A DNA stretch of 6,033 bases from JALOOE01 sp964423545 (lineage in GTDB: Bacteria; Chloroflexota; Anaerolineae; CG2-30-64-16). Made by a program: the position numbers and the translations under genes. Under the pieces are notes generated by a model. That model was not told where the DNA came from. It saw only the letters and a list, made by a program, of their open reading frames with translations, and did not search any database. Below are positions 4,380 through 6,033 of the stretch, one piece after another. How positions within the stretch are numbered: position 1 is the first letter of the stretch; each line of letters starts with the position of its first letter. The DNA is taken from the NCBI GenBank assembly GCA_964423545.1, contig CAYRFV010000318.1, forward strand, positions 1 to 6,033, read 5' to 3'.

Positions 4380-6033
4380 ATGGCAACCCTCATCGTAAGT
4401 CTGGACGACAAGCGAGCCCTGGATCCCGCAGTGGCCGGCGGCAAGGGCGCGAGTCTGGCATGGCTGCGCAGACAGGGCTTTCGGACACCGGCGGGGTTCG
4501 TCCTCTCAACGGCTGCGTTTGACCAGGTCGCGAGCGGGAGACCCCTGCGGGATGGCGGCCTTCCCGATGGATGGTCCCGCGACGTCGCCATGCCGAAGGC
4601 CACGGAGTGGGCGCTCCGGAAGGCATACCGCCGCCTGGCCGGGTCCGTCGCCGTCCGCTCCTCGCTGGTCAGCGAAGACGGGGAGTTCGCCTCATACGCG
4701 GGTCAGTTGGACACCGTCTTGAACGTGGTCGGCGAGGAGGAGGTCCTGGCCGCAGTCTGGAAATGCTGGGGCTCGTCTGCGGGACGAGCGGTGACCCGGT
4801 ACGCGGCGGAGCGGGACGCCCTGACGCAATCACAGCGCGGCGTACTGCCGATGGCTGTGGTGGTGCAACGGATGGTGGCCGCGATCTCAGCGGGCGTGGC
4901 CTTCAGCGCCGATCCGAGCACCGGGCAGCGTGAAGCGCTGATCGAAGCAGTCCACGGCCTGGGCGATCAACTGGTGCAGGGATACGCGCGGCCAGATCGC
5001 TTCAGGGTGGATTCGGCGGGCGTCCTGGTCGAAGAGGCCCTCGAAGACCCAGCGCATCCGACATTGAGTGCAGCGCAGGCACTGCTGCTGGCCGGTCTGG
5101 TGCGCAATGTCGCCCGGCGCCGCGGCGCGCCCCAGGATGTCGAATGGGCCTGGGATGGCAAGGAGTTCCATCTGCTCCAGACTCGCCCAATCACGACGTT
5201 AGCCGGGCTGCACATCTACTCGAACCGTATGGTGTCGGACATGGCCCCCGGACTGGTCAAGCCACTCGTGTACTCGATCCTGACGACAGGCATTGCCCGG
5301 TGGGTCTTCGGACGCGTCTTCACCGATCTGATCGGCCCCAACGATGTTGACTATACGCAGCTTGTGACGCGAATTCGCTCTCGCGTCTATGCCGATATGA
5401 CGCTGATGGGGCGGCTTCTGGAGCAGATCGGGCTGCCGCCGAACTTCCTGGAGATGATGGGGCGCGACGAACAGGAGGCAGGAGTCCGCCCTCCGATGAG
5501 CATGCGCTCTATGCCAGCAATGATGAAGTTGGCGCGTTTTGCCTGGAGACACGCCAGGCTGCACCCCGAGATCCGCCAGTTCTTGGCTCAATACACCATC
5601 GTGCTGAAAGATTACCGATCGGCCGATTGGCGAGGCGCCGACACAGCCGCCCTGATCGCAGCGCTTGATCGGCTGATTGGCGCCCATGCCGAATTGAGCT
5701 GGTGCAACTTCATGGCCCAGATCAACATGATGGGCCGCAATCGGATCATCGATCGCTGGGTGAAGCGCACCGCTCCCGGTGTAAATCCCGGCGATCTGGT
5801 CAGAGGACTGCTGGGACTCAGATCGCTCGAGCCCAATACCGAGCTGCGCCGGCTCGCGCTTCTGGCACAGTCGGTGGAGCCTGAGATTCGCAGCCAGTTG
5901 CTGGAATGCAGCAACGAACACTCGCGCCGGGCGCTGTTGAGTGACACCACACACGGAGCGGAGCTTCTGGAAGCCGTGGAGCGGTTCATGGCAACGTTCG
6001 GTCACCTGAGCGCAAACGGCTCTGACTTCAGTG
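4380..6033 (+). CDS. PEP-synthase / rifampicin-phosphotransferase-like protein, C-terminus cut by window edge
   Basis: A cytoplasmic dikinase-type enzyme; 551 residues are visible with no stop. Residues 1 to about 275 form the PPDK_N ATP-grasp domain: GGKGASLAWL with Lys22, VAVRSS with Arg93, ASYAGQLDTVLNV (104-116), SAGVAFSADPSTG (residues about 174-186), IEAVHGLGD, and DVEWAW with Glu255 followed by LLQTRPITT with Gln267 and Arg269. These match residues that hold nucleotide and metal in the family. From about 279 a middle domain begins (YSNRMVSDMAPGLVKPL), comparable to the linker/acceptor-binding region of rifampicin phosphotransferases and archaeal/bacterial PEP-synthase paralogues. The swivelling phosphohistidine domain would lie past the window. 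The ATP-grasp part is about two dozen residues shorter before VRSS than canonical members. ATG 4380 gives the normal family N-terminus; its ribosome binding site is weak (AAGG 4367-4370). Same strand as the transporter, 59 nt downstream. Superfamily is secure; acceptor (pyruvate, drug or other) is not. Confidence 0.85.
   Translation, partial: MATLIVSLDDKRALDPAVAGGKGASLAWLRRQGFRTPAGFVLSTAAFDQVASGRPLRDGGLPDGWSRDVAMPKATEWALRKAYRRLAGSVAVRSSLVSEDGEFASYAGQLDTVLNVVGEEEVLAAVWKCWGSSAGRAVTRYAAERDALTQSQRGVLPMAVVVQRMVAAISAGVAFSADPSTGQREALIEAVHGLGDQLVQGYARPDRFRVDSAGVLVEEALEDPAHPTLSAAQALLLAGLVRNVARRRGAPQDVEWAWDGKEFHLLQTRPITTLAGLHIYSNRMVSDMAPGLVKPLVYSILTTGIARWVFGRVFTDLIGPNDVDYTQLVTRIRSRVYADMTLMGRLLEQIGLPPNFLEMMGRDEQEAGVRPPMSMRSMPAMMKLARFAWRHARLHPEIRQFLAQYTIVLKDYRSADWRGADTAALIAALDRLIGAHAELSWCNFMAQINMMGRNRIIDRWVKRTAPGVNPGDLVRGLLGLRSLEPNTELRRLALLAQSVEPEIRSQLLECSNEHSRRALLSDTTHGAELLEAVERFMATFGHLSANGSDFS

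Noticed and set aside
3535..4386. Minus-strand open frame of 283 codons
   Set aside because: It is antisense to the second half of the permease; the His/Gln/Arg-rich composition is typical of a shadow frame in GC-rich DNA.
5199..6005. Minus-strand open frame of 268 codons
   Set aside because: It is antisense to the dikinase-like gene, whose own frame is open from 4380 to the window end with family motifs.

Overview
This is a GC-rich bacterial window (well over half G+C by eye, strongly G/C at third codon positions). It holds a divergent gene pair and a transporter operon. The taxon cannot be fixed from the sequence. The architecture (an unlinked LolD/MacB-type ATPase, an ~890-residue twice-FtsX permease without an adjacent membrane-fusion protein, and a PEP-synthase-like protein) resembles what is common in Chloroflexota and some other high-GC phyla, but this is a low-confidence inference. 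No tRNA, rRNA, insertion sequence, CRISPR array or phage gene was seen.

Layout. Positions 1-595 (minus strand) hold most of an alpha/beta hydrolase, read leftwards and cut by the window edge before its catalytic Asp and His. Positions 596-878 are a relatively AT-rich divergent control region. It contains two good sigma70-type promoters pointing away from each other, each with a 17-bp spacer. Similar TGAC-containing motifs follow both -10 boxes directly, and the rightward transcript would have a ~140-nt leader with two hairpins. Positions 879-1628 (plus) encode an ABC ATPase starting at TTG with a strong ribosome binding site. Positions 1639-4320 encode its 10-TM FtsX/MacB-type permease, whose ribosome binding site overlaps the ATPase stop codon. 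After a 59-nt gap, 4380 to the window end encodes the ATP-grasp half and part of the middle domain of a phosphoenolpyruvate-synthase / rifampicin-phosphotransferase-like protein, truncated by the window.

How the genes may work together. The ATPase and permease almost certainly form one transporter of the MacB/LolCDE superfamily (type VII ABC, exporter or mechanotransmission type). The downstream protein is oriented to be co-transcribed and belongs to a superfamily that includes antibiotic-phosphorylating enzymes as well as PEP synthase. The divergent hydrolase seems to share control with the operon. One reading is a small-molecule defence or detoxification cassette (export, phosphorylation, hydrolysis) under one off-window regulator. 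That is inference; the substrate is unknown. The two edge-truncated genes run off the window without stop codons.
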